Source: Carnobacterium divergens DSM 20623
GTDB lineage: Bacteria > Bacillota > Bacilli > Lactobacillales > Carnobacteriaceae
DNA: 64,000 bases
Assembly (NCBI RefSeq): GCF_000744255.1
Contig: NZ_JQLO01000001.1
Span: 1,302,001-1,366,000, forward strand
Direction of reading: 5' to 3'
Shown: positions 26,162 through 37,084 of the stretch, piece by piece
Position numbering within the stretch: the stretch's first letter is position 1
How the letters are laid out: every line of letters begins with the position of its first letter
The notes under the pieces: model-generated
Told to the model about the DNA's origin: nothing
Databases searched by the model: none
What the model saw: the letters and a program-made list of their open reading frames with translations, nothing else
Program-made: the position numbers and the translations under genes

Positions 26162-27616
26162 TTAATTCGTATTTTCTTGAACAACTTTTATTTTTGATTT
26201 TGGTGCTTCATCTCGAACAAACAAACTGAGTATCAAACCAATTAATGAAAAGATTCCGACTACGAAAAAGACAGCTTGAAAACCACTTAGCGAAGCTAAC
26301 TGCGGGCTTCCTTTATGAGCTGCTGCTGCACTATTTGATACCATCATCATGATGACAACAAATAGTGCCGTTCCCATTGAACCAGCTAACTGTCGTTGAG
26401 TATTAAACATCGCACTTGCATGTCCTGCCATTGATAAGGGAACCGCATTAAAAGCACCTGTTTGAAGAGGCATTAAAGTCAAAGCAATTCCTAATGAACG
26501 AACTAGCTGAATCCCAATAATTGTTGAAATAGATGATGTTAATGTTAAACGTCCGATCATAAAAGTAGTAACTGTTATTAAAAACAGTCCTGTAATAGCT
26601 AATATTTTTCCTCCGTATCGATCAAATAAGCGCCCAGTAATAGGGCTCATTACAGCGATGACGATTGAACCTGGCAGTAAAATCATACCTGATTTCATAG
26701 GGTCGAAACCACGAATACTTTGGAAGTAAATTGGAAATAAAATAATCCCACCATACATTCCAGCCAAAATAATAAAGGAAATGATCACATTTAATCTAAA
26801 GCCTCGGAATTTAAATACCTTAAAATTGAGCAAAGGGTGCTCTGAAGCATTGCATCGTTTAATTAGTAATAAAATAGAAGCAATACCGACTAGCAGGACA
26901 CCTCCAACATTGATACTAAAGAAATCATAAGAAGCCGCATTGCTGAAACCAAATAGCAAGCCACCAAATCCTAATGTAGAGTAAACGACACTTAACCAGT
27001 CTAAACGAGGCTTTCCAACCTCACTCACATTTTTCAGAACAAAGTATGCTACAACTACATCAAGAATTGCAAATGGTAAAATAAAGTAAAAAAGCATATT
27101 CCAACTGTAATTTTGAACAACCCAACCGGAAAAGGTAGGACCAATTGCTGGCGCGAAGTTCATGGCAAGTCCAATTAATCCCATTGCGGAACCTCTTTTT
27201 TCAATTGGAAACATATACAGAACCACAATCGTTTGTAATGGTAAGACAATTCCAGCTCCAATTGCTTGAATCATTCTTCCACCAATCAATACCCAATAGA
27301 CACTAGAAGTTGCCGCAATCAATGTTCCTATTGTAAAACAAATCATGGCAAATAAGTAAAGCTGCCTTGTTGTAAATCGTTCAACTAAGTAAGCCGTAAT
27401 TGGAATCATAATCCCATTAATCAGCATATAGGATGTGGTTAACCATTGACCACCTACTGCTGTAATCGAGAATTCTTTCATAATACTTGGGAGCGCTGTG
27501 CTCATCAAGGTTTGGTTTAATATTGTTACAAATGTCCCCATAATAATAACGCCTAAAATCGTTACAATATGGGATTTTTGATGCTCATGTTCCACATCGA
27601 TTCCCCCAATCATCAT
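26162..27616 (-). CDS. MFS multidrug efflux transporter, DHA2 (14-TM) family
   Basis: Proton-driven drug or toxic-compound exporter candidate. About 484 aa with around 14 hydrophobic segments. Typical DHA2 motifs: LNQTLMSTALPSIM in TM1, GGQWLTTSYML, GGRMIQAIGAGIVLPL, and the motif-C-like GLAMNFAPAIGPTFSGWVV. The exact start is unclear: ATG codons at 27616 and 27613 lack a good ribosome-binding site, while a GTG at 27595 lies 6 bases after GGGGGA. Monocistronic with its own terminator; substrate unknown. Confidence 0.88.
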   Translation of the reverse strand: MMIGGIDVEHEHQKSHIVTILGVIIMGTFVTILNQTLMSTALPSIMKEFSITAVGGQWLTTSYMLINGIMIPITAYLVERFTTRQLYLFAMICFTIGTLIAATSSVYWVLIGGRMIQAIGAGIVLPLQTIVVLYMFPIEKRGSAMGLIGLAMNFAPAIGPTFSGWVVQNYSWNMLFYFILPFAILDVVVAYFVLKNVSEVGKPRLDWLSVVYSTLGFGGLLFGFSNAASYDFFSINVGGVLLVGIASILLLIKRCNASEHPLLNFKVFKFRGFRLNVIISFIILAGMYGGIILFPIYFQSIRGFDPMKSGMILLPGSIVIAVMSPITGRLFDRYGGKILAITGLFLITVTTFMIGRLTLTSSISTIIGIQLVRSLGIALTLMPLQTGAFNAVPLSMAGHASAMFNTQRQLAGSMGTALFVVIMMMVSNSAAAAHKGSPQLASLSGFQAVFFVVGIFSLIGLILSLFVRDEAPKSKIKVVQENTN

Positions 27617-27731
27617 TTGATTTGCGATGTAGATTTTAATTAAACAGCTTTAAAATACCAACCGTTTTTTTATAATTTCAACGAACCTTTATTGGACTAG
27701 TTAGAAATAATCAAACTTCCACATCACAAAA

Positions 27732-27758
27732 GACGCTACTCTGGATAGAGCTAGCGCC
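27732..27758 (-). terminator. Likely terminator of dat
   Basis: A stem of 9 bp with one bulge (CGCTACTCT against AGAGCTAGCG, loop GGAT) lies about 55 bases after the dat stop. It is followed by CTTTTG on the minus strand; the short T run makes it moderate. Confidence 0.6.
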
Positions 27759-27813
27759 TTGTTTGCTTTTATAATCGTATCATAAATTTCTCATGCAATC
27801 AATAGTTAGATAT

Positions 27814-28674
27814 TTATCGAACTTTCCCACAAACTTCTTCAACTGCTTTTACATATAAATCTTGAAGTTGCTTCACAACAGGTCCTCGTTTGCCATCATT
27901 CACTTTAACCCCATCAATTTCAACAATTGGCATTGCTTCAATCGTTGTACTTGATGAAAAGACTTCATCCGCATTTTTCAATTGTTCTAATGTAAAGGCT
28001 TCTTCTTTAACTGGAATACCTGCTTTTCTAGCAACATCTAATAAGACAATTTTAGTGATTCCTGGTAACACTAAATTGCCATCTGGATGAGTATAAATGA
28101 CGCCATCTTTGACCATCCACATATTTGTCGAAGCTCCTTCAGTGACAATACCATCACGATGCTGTATTGCTTCTTCTGCTCCAACTTTGTGGGCTTCATG
28201 CTTAGCCATTACATTTCCCAGCAAACTAATTGATTTAATATCACAGTGCAACCAACGCATATCAGGCAACGTAATCACTGAAATACCACGATCCATTTTT
28301 GCTTGATCTCTTGGGACTTTAGTAGTTGACGCCGTAAAAACAGCGGGCACTTTTATTGGATCTGGGTAAGAGTGGTCTCTTGGAATCGCAATTCCTCTTG
28401 TTACTTGGAAGTAAATATTGCCAGTTTCAATTTCATTTTCTTTCATTAACTTGTATAGGCGTTCTTTTAATTCATTTTTAGTGAAGGGAAGGACTAAGTC
28501 AATTTTTTTAGCTCCTGTAAAGAGACGGTCAATATGTTCGTCAGCTGTAAAAAAAGTGCCATTATATGCACGAATAACTTCATATAACCCATCACCAAAT
28601 TGATAGCCTCTATCTTCCATATCAATTTTCACTTCATTGCGTTCTACTATTTTATCATCCAATAAGACTTTCAT
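27814..28674 (-). CDS. dat: D-amino acid aminotransferase
   Basis: PLP enzyme (fold type IV) interconverting D-alanine and D-glutamate with their keto acids, feeding wall precursors. 286 aa starting MKVLLDDKIVERNEV. Motifs: YQFGDGLYEVIRAYNG near 31-46, catalytic Lys in CDIKSISLLGNVMAKHEA near 145, and cofactor loops EGASTNMWMV and SSSTTIEAMPI. ATG at 28674 follows GAGAGGGG; an upstream in-frame start would overlap this site. Single gene downstream of the LacI-type regulator on the same strand, with 105 bases between them. Confidence 0.96.
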   Translation of the reverse strand: MKVLLDDKIVERNEVKIDMEDRGYQFGDGLYEVIRAYNGTFFTADEHIDRLFTGAKKIDLVLPFTKNELKERLYKLMKENEIETGNIYFQVTRGIAIPRDHSYPDPIKVPAVFTASTTKVPRDQAKMDRGISVITLPDMRWLHCDIKSISLLGNVMAKHEAHKVGAEEAIQHRDGIVTEGASTNMWMVKDGVIYTHPDGNLVLPGITKIVLLDVARKAGIPVKEEAFTLEQLKNADEVFSSSTTIEAMPIVEIDGVKVNDGKRGPVVKQLQDLYVKAVEEVCGKVR

Positions 28675-28779
28675 AATTAGTCCCCTCTCAATACACATTC
28701 ATCTATTTTGAAGCTATCATATCAAAAATCACCCTGCAACGCACGTCATTTATCTGAAAATTCAAAAAATCTTAAACTT

Positions 28780-29748
28780 TTAGGTGGTTCCGCGTTCAAT
28801 TAATTTAAATTCAAGCTTATGCAACGGTAATTCTTTATGTTTTAATTGATTGTACAGTTTAAAAAAAGCATTCTCTGCTTGTAAGTGCATGGGATAATCT
28901 ATGGTTGTTAAATTAAATAGTTCAGAAATAAAAGTGTTGTCAAACCCTATAATTGCGACTTGATTAGGAACAACGATTTCTAATTCTCTTGCTTCTGCTA
29001 AAAAGCCCACCGCTACATTATCTGTTGGAAATAAAACTGCCGTTGGAGGCGTTGTTTCCTTTACCCACCATTGAGCAATTTTTCTCCCATCATTTGAGCT
29101 ATGCAAATCATAAATAATATCGTCTAGCTTAGGATCAAGTTGCTTTTCGAGACAGAAATCGTACCATGCTTTTACTCGTGCGACTGTATTGAGACTTTTT
29201 TCAATGCCAAAAAAGGGTTTGATTTTACGATGACCTTTTTCATACAAATGATACAGCCCTAATTTGAACCCTTCATAATGATCCATAAAAATAGTATCAA
29301 TTTTTGTTGATTGAACTCTTTGCCAAGTCACAATGGGTCCATATTTACTGTATTTTTCAAGTACTTCCCATTCATTTGAGCGAACAATATGAAAAACGCC
29401 ATCAATTTGTTTTTGTTTTAATTTTTGAAAAGCTTCCACTTCACTTTTTTTATCATAATCTGTCAATAATAAAGTCACTTGGTAGCCATATTTTTTAGCA
29501 ATTGTTGCAAAACTACTTAGAAAAATGGTAAGCACATCTGAAAAGTCTGGTGATACAATGCCAATATTCTTGGTTTCACCGTTTTTTAAATAAATGGCAT
29601 TCTGATTGGGTGTGTAATCAAGTTCGTCAATAATTTTTTGAACTTTTTTTCTAGTTTCTTCTTTTACATAGCCATTATTGGAAATCACTCGTGAAACAGT
29701 TGATCTTGAAACCTCAGCTAGCTTTGCAATTTCATTAATATTCGACAT
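28780..29748 (-). CDS. LacI/GalR-family transcriptional regulator
   Basis: 322 aa. N-terminal helix-turn-helix and hinge (residues 1-~58): NINEIAKLAEVSRSTVSRVISNNGYV, then LDYTPNQNA. The rest is a periplasmic-binding-protein-like sensor domain (NIGIVSPDFSD, FPTDNVAVGFLAEA, IIGFDNTFISELFNLTTID). It is divergent from the GH1 6-phospho-beta-glucosidase gene, so it most likely controls that gene in response to a phosphorylated beta-glucoside. Its own promoter has an extended -10 (TGCTACAAT). Effector unproven. Confidence 0.93.
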   Translation of the reverse strand: MSNINEIAKLAEVSRSTVSRVISNNGYVKEETRKKVQKIIDELDYTPNQNAIYLKNGETKNIGIVSPDFSDVLTIFLSSFATIAKKYGYQVTLLLTDYDKKSEVEAFQKLKQKQIDGVFHIVRSNEWEVLEKYSKYGPIVTWQRVQSTKIDTIFMDHYEGFKLGLYHLYEKGHRKIKPFFGIEKSLNTVARVKAWYDFCLEKQLDPKLDDIIYDLHSSNDGRKIAQWWVKETTPPTAVLFPTDNVAVGFLAEARELEIVVPNQVAIIGFDNTFISELFNLTTIDYPMHLQAENAFFKLYNQLKHKELPLHKLEFKLIERGTT

Positions 29749-29829
29749 GCTAGCTCACTCCTTTTTGTTCGATTCATTACATATTGTAGCATTATTTAAC
29801 TGGAATTTCAGAGAAGATTTTATTTTTAT

Positions 29830-31337
<1,508 letters not shown>

Positions 31338-31390
31338 TTTTAACTGAATAAATAGGCTCAATTACAAAAATTAAACAATCTATTTAGTAA

Positions 31391-31436
31391 AAAAGAAAGA
31401 AACGAGAATTCAGTTGAATTTTCGTTTCTTTCTTTT
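31391..31436. terminator. Bidirectional terminator after the GH1 gene
   Basis: A 21-bp stem with one G-T pair and an AGTT loop, 54 bases after the GH1 stop. It is followed by TTTTTAT on the plus strand, and by a T-rich tract on the minus strand serving the convergent aminotransferase gene. Confidence 0.88.
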
Positions 31437-31510
31437 TTATTTAAAATCAGCTAAAGCGATTATTTCCCCTCAATCGCTAACATTCTCCACAATCATCTCA
31501 CTTACATAAC

Positions 31511-32662
31511 CTAATCCAATAATTGTTTTAATTTAGTTACCACTACTTCCATCACACTCATCTCTTGAACCATCGCGATTCTAATGTATCCTTTTCCACC
31601 TGATCCAAAACCACTTCCTGGTGAAAATAAAATATCTGTTTTTTCTAAAATAAAGGTAACAAACTCTTTATCACTCATATAGTCATATTGCTTTGGAATC
31701 TTAGTCCATATGAAAAAAGAAGCAGCTGGTTTTTTTATTTTCCATCCGACTTTATTCATTTCTGCAATAAAGTAATCAATTCTTTCTTCATACTTGGCTA
31801 TTTCAACACCAGCTAACATAGGTAAATGTTCAAGGGCTGTAATGGCCGTTTTTTGTAAAGGAAGAAATAGTCCAAATTCAATATTAAATTGCAACGCTTT
31901 TAATTGTTTGATGATTTCTTTATTCCCACAAACAAATCCAATTCGCCACCCTGCAATATTACAAGACTTACTCAGACTATAAAGCTCAACTGCCACCTCT
32001 TGTGATCCTTCAATTGAAAGAATACTAGGTACTTCTGCATCGGTATATCGAACTTCTGCGTACGCTAAATCATTTATAATCATAAACTGATATTTTTTTG
32101 CTAGTAAAACAACCTCTTCATAAAAGGCGCTTGATAAAACTGTGCTAGTTGGATTTCCTGGTGAACATAGAATCATAAGTTTCGCCTCTTTGAAGGCCGT
32201 TTCAGAAATTTTACTTAAATCCGGATAAAAATCATCTGAATTACAAGGAAAATAGAGGATGTCTCCATCTAAAAGCTCAATGCATTTTGTGTATACACTA
32301 TAGGATGGAGATGGAAGTAAAACCTTCTCATTTTTACCAATAAGTAACGAAATCAAACGATATATTGCTACCTTCGTTCCTGGAACTTCTAAAAAATGAC
32401 TGTCTGGCGTTAAATTAACTCCAAATCTCGATTGATAATAGTTAGCAATACTTTTTCTAAGACTGCTTGTTAGTTCAGGTGAAAAACATCCGTACCCATG
32501 CATATCCTCTTCTTGGATACACTGACTTAATGTATCAATCAAAAGTTTATTTGGTTTTCCATCTGGATTTCCTACTGCTAAATTTATGATATTTTTGTTG
32601 TTCTCTAATTTTCGATCAATAAAATCAAAAGCATCTTCTTTGTATGTGTTAGTGGCTTTCAA
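31511..32662 (-). CDS. PLP-dependent aminotransferase, class I/II, partner of the decarboxylase
   Basis: 383 aa fold type I aminotransferase. PLP site: INLAVGNPDG near 28, SPGNPTSTVL near 170, INDLAYAEVRY near 200, catalytic Lys in LYSLSKSCNIAGWRIGFVCG near 232. The ribosome-binding site decides the start: AAAGGAGGT lies 7 bases before TTG 32662 (TTG AAA GCC). The longer frame would overlap the upstream gene and has no such site. Starts 13 bases after the decarboxylase stop, so the two genes are one operon. Substrate unknown; overall likeness is to alanine/aspartate-type and LL-DAP-type enzymes. Confidence 0.88.
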   Translation of the reverse strand: MKATNTYKEDAFDFIDRKLENNKNIINLAVGNPDGKPNKLLIDTLSQCIQEEDMHGYGCFSPELTSSLRKSIANYYQSRFGVNLTPDSHFLEVPGTKVAIYRLISLLIGKNEKVLLPSPSYSVYTKCIELLDGDILYFPCNSDDFYPDLSKISETAFKEAKLMILCSPGNPTSTVLSSAFYEEVVLLAKKYQFMIINDLAYAEVRYTDAEVPSILSIEGSQEVAVELYSLSKSCNIAGWRIGFVCGNKEIIKQLKALQFNIEFGLFLPLQKTAITALEHLPMLAGVEIAKYEERIDYFIAEMNKVGWKIKKPAASFFIWTKIPKQYDYMSDKEFVTFILEKTDILFSPGSGFGSGGKGYIRIAMVQEMSVMEVVVTKLKQLLD

Positions 32663-32675
32663 ATGATTACCTCCT

Positions 32676-34301
32676 TTAACGAATCGGTTTTTCAATAGCT
32701 TTTTCGCTGAGTTCATAATTTCCAGTTAAAACATCCTGTTCAAAATCAGCAATGACTCCTTTTAATGAATCTATTATCTCTGTTGCTTCATTTCTCGATG
32801 CTAAATTAATAGGATACAATAAATAAGCCACTTGTTCCACTGATTCAGCGTGAACCTTATATGCTGGGACAAAGCTTATTAGTGGCACCATTTCCCCTTG
32901 ATTGCATTTGTTCCAACAATAATTTATAAAGCCTTGTGCAATTATGCCTTCATTATGTTTTGTTTCTTCAATTAAAATATGAAAATCAATTAAAAATACC
33001 AGTTCCCATCCTAAAGAATAGTCATTAATCACAGTCAATTTATCTTCTTTTTTCATTTCATTTTTAAAATGTAAACTCATTTCATGTAATTCAATTAAGT
33101 AGTTTTGAAAACCAGAAATCCCTAATCTTTTAAGAGTAATATAGGCTGCCGAAATCCCCATTGCCGGTCGTGAATTTTCAATGGTATAGCGATAGGCTCT
33201 GAATTTCCCATACTGATAATCTTCATCAGAATATTCATAACTCCCATCATTCAGTGCTGTAAAAGCCTCTTTAGATTTCGTTATAAAAAAGCTTGTTGAA
33301 TAGGGGCAAAGTCCATTTTTATGAAAATCAACACCGAAAGAATCGAATTTCGATAGCCCCGCTTGTCGCTGTACCACTTGATTAATTTTAGATTGAATCG
33401 ATTTTTCTGTTGTTTCTAAATTTGAGCCAGCTATTTTAAAATTAAACCATAACCAACCAATTACGCTGTCTAAATGAAAATGTGGGACATACTTTTCACC
33501 TAAGGCTTCCAAAGTTTTGGTTACGACCGTATAAGCTTTATCTATATCATCATGAGCAAAATTTATCGTTGTTCCCCCACAACAAATGACGGCTGCTATT
33601 TGTTTTCCTTTAGAAACTTGTAACGTTACAATCTCCTCAAGTTGCTGGTAATCCATCTGCCAATCTTTTTGAGCGGGTACTCTAACACACTGTTCAGACC
33701 CTATTCCAAGAATGGAACAGACATGCTCCACACAGTAATGCGAAGATTCATTTGTTAAGACAACTAGATTTGAAGGAACCCCCTTTTTATTTGAATTTGG
33801 AACTAACTTTGCAATCGCAAGTTTTATTGCATAAAGTAAGGTTAATTTCCCACCATTGCATGAAATTCCAACTGCCTCATTCCAACCTACAAGCTTTCCA
33901 ACTCCTCTTGAAATTTGTTGCTCAGTTAGTAACAATTGTCCACCAAAATCGTCCATTAAACTGTTTACGTTATAGAGTTGAGTTAAGGTTGTTGCTGCAA
34001 CCGCATCTAATAAAGGAGTCGGAACCATATTAAATAACGAATACGTTGAGTGTGGTCTGATAGAGCCATTAAAGACCGCTTGAAAATTATCTAATACTTT
34101 TTCACTATCCTCTCCGTCGAATGCTAATGCAAACTTGCTTAGTTCGGCATCATAATTAAAATCAATTATTGGTACCTTAGGCGATTGTGATTTATTTTTA
34201 TTGCCTTGTATTTCAGACAATTTATTCAAAAATAAATCAAAGTTATCCTCGTTAGAATTCAGGAACTCATCTTCTAATTTAAAAAAACTATTTGTTCTCA
34301 T
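32676..34301 (-). CDS. Group II PLP-dependent amino acid decarboxylase-like protein
   Basis: 541 aa, fold type I. Core motifs are those of the glutamate/tyrosine/diaminobutyrate decarboxylase group: NMVPTPLLDAVAATTL, GISCNGGKLTLLYAIKLA where GGxxAN is usual, NESSHYCVEHV with the PLP-stacking His, HFHLDSVIGWLWF with the PLP Asp, and FGVDFHKNGLCPYSTSFF with the Schiff-base Lys. The N-terminal extension (about 1-60) is charged. ATG at 34301 follows AGGAGGTG. First gene of an operon with the aminotransferase. Substrate cannot be read from sequence; a biogenic-amine or diamine product is plausible but unproven. Confidence 0.82.
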   Translation of the reverse strand: MRTNSFFKLEDEFLNSNEDNFDLFLNKLSEIQGNKNKSQSPKVPIIDFNYDAELSKFALAFDGEDSEKVLDNFQAVFNGSIRPHSTYSLFNMVPTPLLDAVAATTLTQLYNVNSLMDDFGGQLLLTEQQISRGVGKLVGWNEAVGISCNGGKLTLLYAIKLAIAKLVPNSNKKGVPSNLVVLTNESSHYCVEHVCSILGIGSEQCVRVPAQKDWQMDYQQLEEIVTLQVSKGKQIAAVICCGGTTINFAHDDIDKAYTVVTKTLEALGEKYVPHFHLDSVIGWLWFNFKIAGSNLETTEKSIQSKINQVVQRQAGLSKFDSFGVDFHKNGLCPYSTSFFITKSKEAFTALNDGSYEYSDEDYQYGKFRAYRYTIENSRPAMGISAAYITLKRLGISGFQNYLIELHEMSLHFKNEMKKEDKLTVINDYSLGWELVFLIDFHILIEETKHNEGIIAQGFINYCWNKCNQGEMVPLISFVPAYKVHAESVEQVAYLLYPINLASRNEATEIIDSLKGVIADFEQDVLTGNYELSEKAIEKPIR

Positions 34302-34358
34302 AAAACACCTCCTGTGTTATTTTTTATCATAACATGGCTGGTAAGTTGGAATGAATTC

Positions 34359-34369
34359 GTATGTCATAC
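34359..34369. repeat. Small palindrome upstream of the decarboxylase operon
   Basis: GTATG-T-CATAC is a perfect inverted repeat 58 bases upstream of the decarboxylase start. It lies upstream of a weak -10-like TATGAT on the minus strand and may be an operator. Confidence 0.3.
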
Positions 34370-34466
34370 ATGTTAGACTTTCAATCAAATTCACTATCTA
34401 ATTTAAAAATAAATAACCTCTTATTTCCCCCAATATTTTACAGGGAGACTCTAGTCTAAATAAAAA

Positions 34467-34508
34467 AAGCCCTCTTTCCTTTCATATCAATTGAAAGAAA
34501 AAGGGCTT
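34467..34508 (-). terminator. Intrinsic terminator of ecsAB
   Basis: AAGCCCT at 34467 pairs with AGGGCTT at 34508, with further pairing inside (CTTTC with GAAAG). TTTTTTTATTTAG follows on the minus strand. It lies six bases after the ecsB stop. Confidence 0.88.
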
Positions 34509-34513
34509 CCTTT

Positions 34514-35746
34514 TTAATATCGTTTTGCAAGTTTCATTTTTTTAATCCTGCTTGGTAAGTAAAATTGGCAAAATACAACACTAAAAACAAGTGCAACAAT
34601 TCCCATTAATAAACTTTCAGTAATGGAAAGAACTAGCAAGCTAGCAATTACAATAATCACTGATTGGCAAAGTAAAATCATCATTAATAACCTCTTCAAA
34701 GCGCCTGTTTTCACTGTTTCTTTAACTGGGTACAAATTCGTCAGCGCCATATTGTCATAGTGAAAATAAAGAGGCAATAGTTGAAAGCCCGTTAAGTAAA
34801 TAAAAATAACAGCTAAGAAAAGACCCACGTAAAATGAATGAGTAACCACAATCAAGATAGCCGCAATTCCAGTCAATCGAATAAATAACCCACTGTACTC
34901 CGTTCCTCGTAAAAACGTTCGAGCATAGAGGTAGTCAAATGTTTTTTGATGAACTGGTTTAATGCCTTTTAAAAATCCATCTAAATATTTGCGGCGTCTA
35001 ACTTTTCCTTTTAATGAAGGAATATCTGTAAATAAATTAATAAATTGATAGATACGGTGCATTCGTTGTTGTTCACTTGAAACCATCCATTCCCATTGAT
35101 AAACTTGATGACTGCCTTTTTTATTAAGCCAGTTTCTACTTCCAATGGACACTAAAATCGCCAATGCAACACCTATAATAGGGTAGCTAAACAAAGAAAT
35201 CCCACTAAGAATGGCGACTGTTACTACTTTAATAAGCGTAAGCAGATGTCGTTCTTGTTTTTGACTTACTTTTAACGCATAAATTTGTAAATCTAATTCC
35301 CAGTTTTTCAACATTAGCAACATTACGATAAAATAAACCATATCGAAAAAAGTAAGAGTTGTTGTGGCTACTAATAATGGCATTAAAAAGGCTGTTATTA
35401 ATACAATGATAAAGCTTGGCAATAAGCTACTATACATTTTTGCTCCTTTGAAATAGTCCTTCATCTGCTCTTCTTTTGGTAGTAAGAATACAGCATCTGC
35501 TGGTTGAATCAAGGTTGCTAATTTTCCTGTTAGAATCAATAAAACAAAAATAACTAACACAATGGGCCGACCCCAAATAAAATCTCCTGCTAAGCTTTTT
35601 AAAAAGTTAGAATACGCATAACCTAGTGCACCTATTAAAAATAAACATACTAATACAAAATGGTCATTGAAAACATATTTCATATAACGCATCATTTTCT
35701 TTTGATGTAAACGAACTCGTTTTTTCCAAATTTCAATCATGTTCAT
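34514..35746 (-). CDS. ecsB: ABC transporter permease EcsB
   Basis: Membrane half of the Ecs transporter, which in Bacillus affects regulated intramembrane proteolysis, secretion and competence. 410 aa with roughly eight to ten hydrophobic segments in paired clusters. It opens MIEIWKKRVRLHQKKMMRYMKYVFNDH with the basic stretch typical of EcsB. ATG 35746 directly abuts the ecsA TAG codon and uses GAGG within the end of ecsA, so translation is coupled. The transported substrate is unknown. Confidence 0.9.
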   Translation of the reverse strand: MNMIEIWKKRVRLHQKKMMRYMKYVFNDHFVLVCLFLIGALGYAYSNFLKSLAGDFIWGRPIVLVIFVLLILTGKLATLIQPADAVFLLPKEEQMKDYFKGAKMYSSLLPSFIIVLITAFLMPLLVATTTLTFFDMVYFIVMLLMLKNWELDLQIYALKVSQKQERHLLTLIKVVTVAILSGISLFSYPIIGVALAILVSIGSRNWLNKKGSHQVYQWEWMVSSEQQRMHRIYQFINLFTDIPSLKGKVRRRKYLDGFLKGIKPVHQKTFDYLYARTFLRGTEYSGLFIRLTGIAAILIVVTHSFYVGLFLAVIFIYLTGFQLLPLYFHYDNMALTNLYPVKETVKTGALKRLLMMILLCQSVIIVIASLLVLSITESLLMGIVALVFSVVFCQFYLPSRIKKMKLAKRY

Positions 35747-36481
35747 CTATTTGTCCTCTTCTTTAGTTAATTGGATATAAATTTCATCTAAAGTAGCTTC
35801 CGGCATATTAAAACTTGCTCGAATTTCTGCTAAGGTCCCTTCTGCTTTCACTTCGCCATTGTGTAGCAACACAAAACCATCACACTGTCTTTCAGCAGTT
35901 GCCAAAATATGGGTTGACATTAAAATAGAAGCTCCTTGTGCTTTCATATCATTCATTAGTTCTAATAAAGCATTGATTCCTAATGGGTCTAAACCTAAAA
36001 AAGGCTCATCGATAATATACAAACTAGGTTCTACCAAAAAAGCATACAAAATCATGACTTTTTGTTTCATTCCTTTTGAAAAATGTGCTGGAAACCATTC
36101 CAGTTTATTTTCTAAACGAAATGTTTTTAATAACTTTCCAGCTCTTTCAAAAGCAATTTCAGTCGGCACATCGTACGCCATTGCAGTTAGTTCAATATGC
36201 TCTTTTAAAGTCAATTCATCATATAAAACAGGCGTTTCAGGAATAAAAGCAAATTTCTTTCGATAACTTTCAGTATCCTCCTGCACCGTCAACCCATCAA
36301 TTGAAATCGATCCTTTTGTTGGTGACATTAATCCGATAATATGTTTAATTGCTGTACTTTTACCAGCTCCATTTAATCCTATCAATCCTATCAATTTTCC
36401 TTCGCCAACTTCAAACGAAATATCTTTTAAAACAGGTATTTGGCTGTATCCCCCTGTTACATTCCTTACATTTAAACTCAT
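35747..36481 (-). CDS. ecsA: ABC transporter ATP-binding protein EcsA
   Basis: ATPase of the Ecs transporter, 244 aa. Walker A GLNGAGKST near 38, Q-loop FIPETPVLYDEL, signature FSKGMKQKV near 135, Walker B LYIIDEPFLGLD and the switch His in MSTHILATAER. It is transcribed away from hit, leaving 171 bases for two divergent promoters, the ecs-hit arrangement known from Bacillus. Forms an operon with ecsB. Confidence 0.95.
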   Translation of the reverse strand: MSLNVRNVTGGYSQIPVLKDISFEVGEGKLIGLIGLNGAGKSTAIKHIIGLMSPTKGSISIDGLTVQEDTESYRKKFAFIPETPVLYDELTLKEHIELTAMAYDVPTEIAFERAGKLLKTFRLENKLEWFPAHFSKGMKQKVMILYAFLVEPSLYIIDEPFLGLDPLGINALLELMNDMKAQGASILMSTHILATAERQCDGFVLLHNGEVKAEGTLAEIRASFNMPEATLDEIYIQLTKEEDK

Positions 36482-36652
36482 TATAGTATATCCTCCCGTA
36501 AATTTATTCTATCTTAGTATATCATAGCCTGACTTCTGTCGGTTGACTTTTCTATTTTTTCAGCATTAGCGTTTCACTTTCAATCATTTTTATGATACAT
36601 TTAAACTATCAAAACGAAACATTTTTGGAACAAAGAAAGAAGGTTAAGTTAG

Positions 36653-37081
36653 ATGAACGATTGCGTATTTTGTAAAATTATTAATCACGAAATTCCAAGC
36701 CATGTTGTTTATGAAGATGACGATGTGTTAGCCTTTTTAGACATCACACAAGTCACTCCTGGTCACACTTTGGTGATTCCTAAAAAACATGTAACCGATA
36801 TTTTTGAATACGACGAAACCTTAGCTCAAACTATTTTTAGCCGTATCCCTAAAATCGCTCGTGGTATTGAAAAATCAAATCCTGCTATTCAAGGAATGAA
36901 TATTATTAACAATAATCGTGAAATGGCTTATCAGTCTGTTTTCCATTCACATTTCCATTTAATTCCTCGCTATGGCAAAAAGGATGATTTTACTATGCAC
37001 TTTGGCAACAATATGAAAAAATACCCACCTGAAAAATTAGCTGAAATTGCAGCAACTATTCAACATGAATTGGAGGACTAA
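36653..37081 (+). CDS. hit: HIT-family nucleotide hydrolase
   Basis: 142 aa histidine-triad protein of the Hint/HIT branch, acting on nucleoside phosphoramidates or AMP conjugates. N-terminal CVFCKIINHEIPSHVVYED, then the triad HSHFHLIPR near 100-108; both elements are complete. ATG follows AGAAGG. Starts the hit-ytxH unit (gap of 3 bases). Confidence 0.96.
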   Translation: MNDCVFCKIINHEIPSHVVYEDDDVLAFLDITQVTPGHTLVIPKKHVTDIFEYDETLAQTIFSRIPKIARGIEKSNPAIQGMNIINNNREMAYQSVFHSHFHLIPRYGKKDDFTMHFGNNMKKYPPEKLAEIAATIQHELED

Positions 37082-37084
37082 CAC

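Noticed and set aside
34359-34369. GTATG-T-CATAC as a promoter or cre element
   Set aside because: It does not meet the cre consensus, and no good -35/-10 pair surrounds it; kept only as a small palindrome of low confidence.
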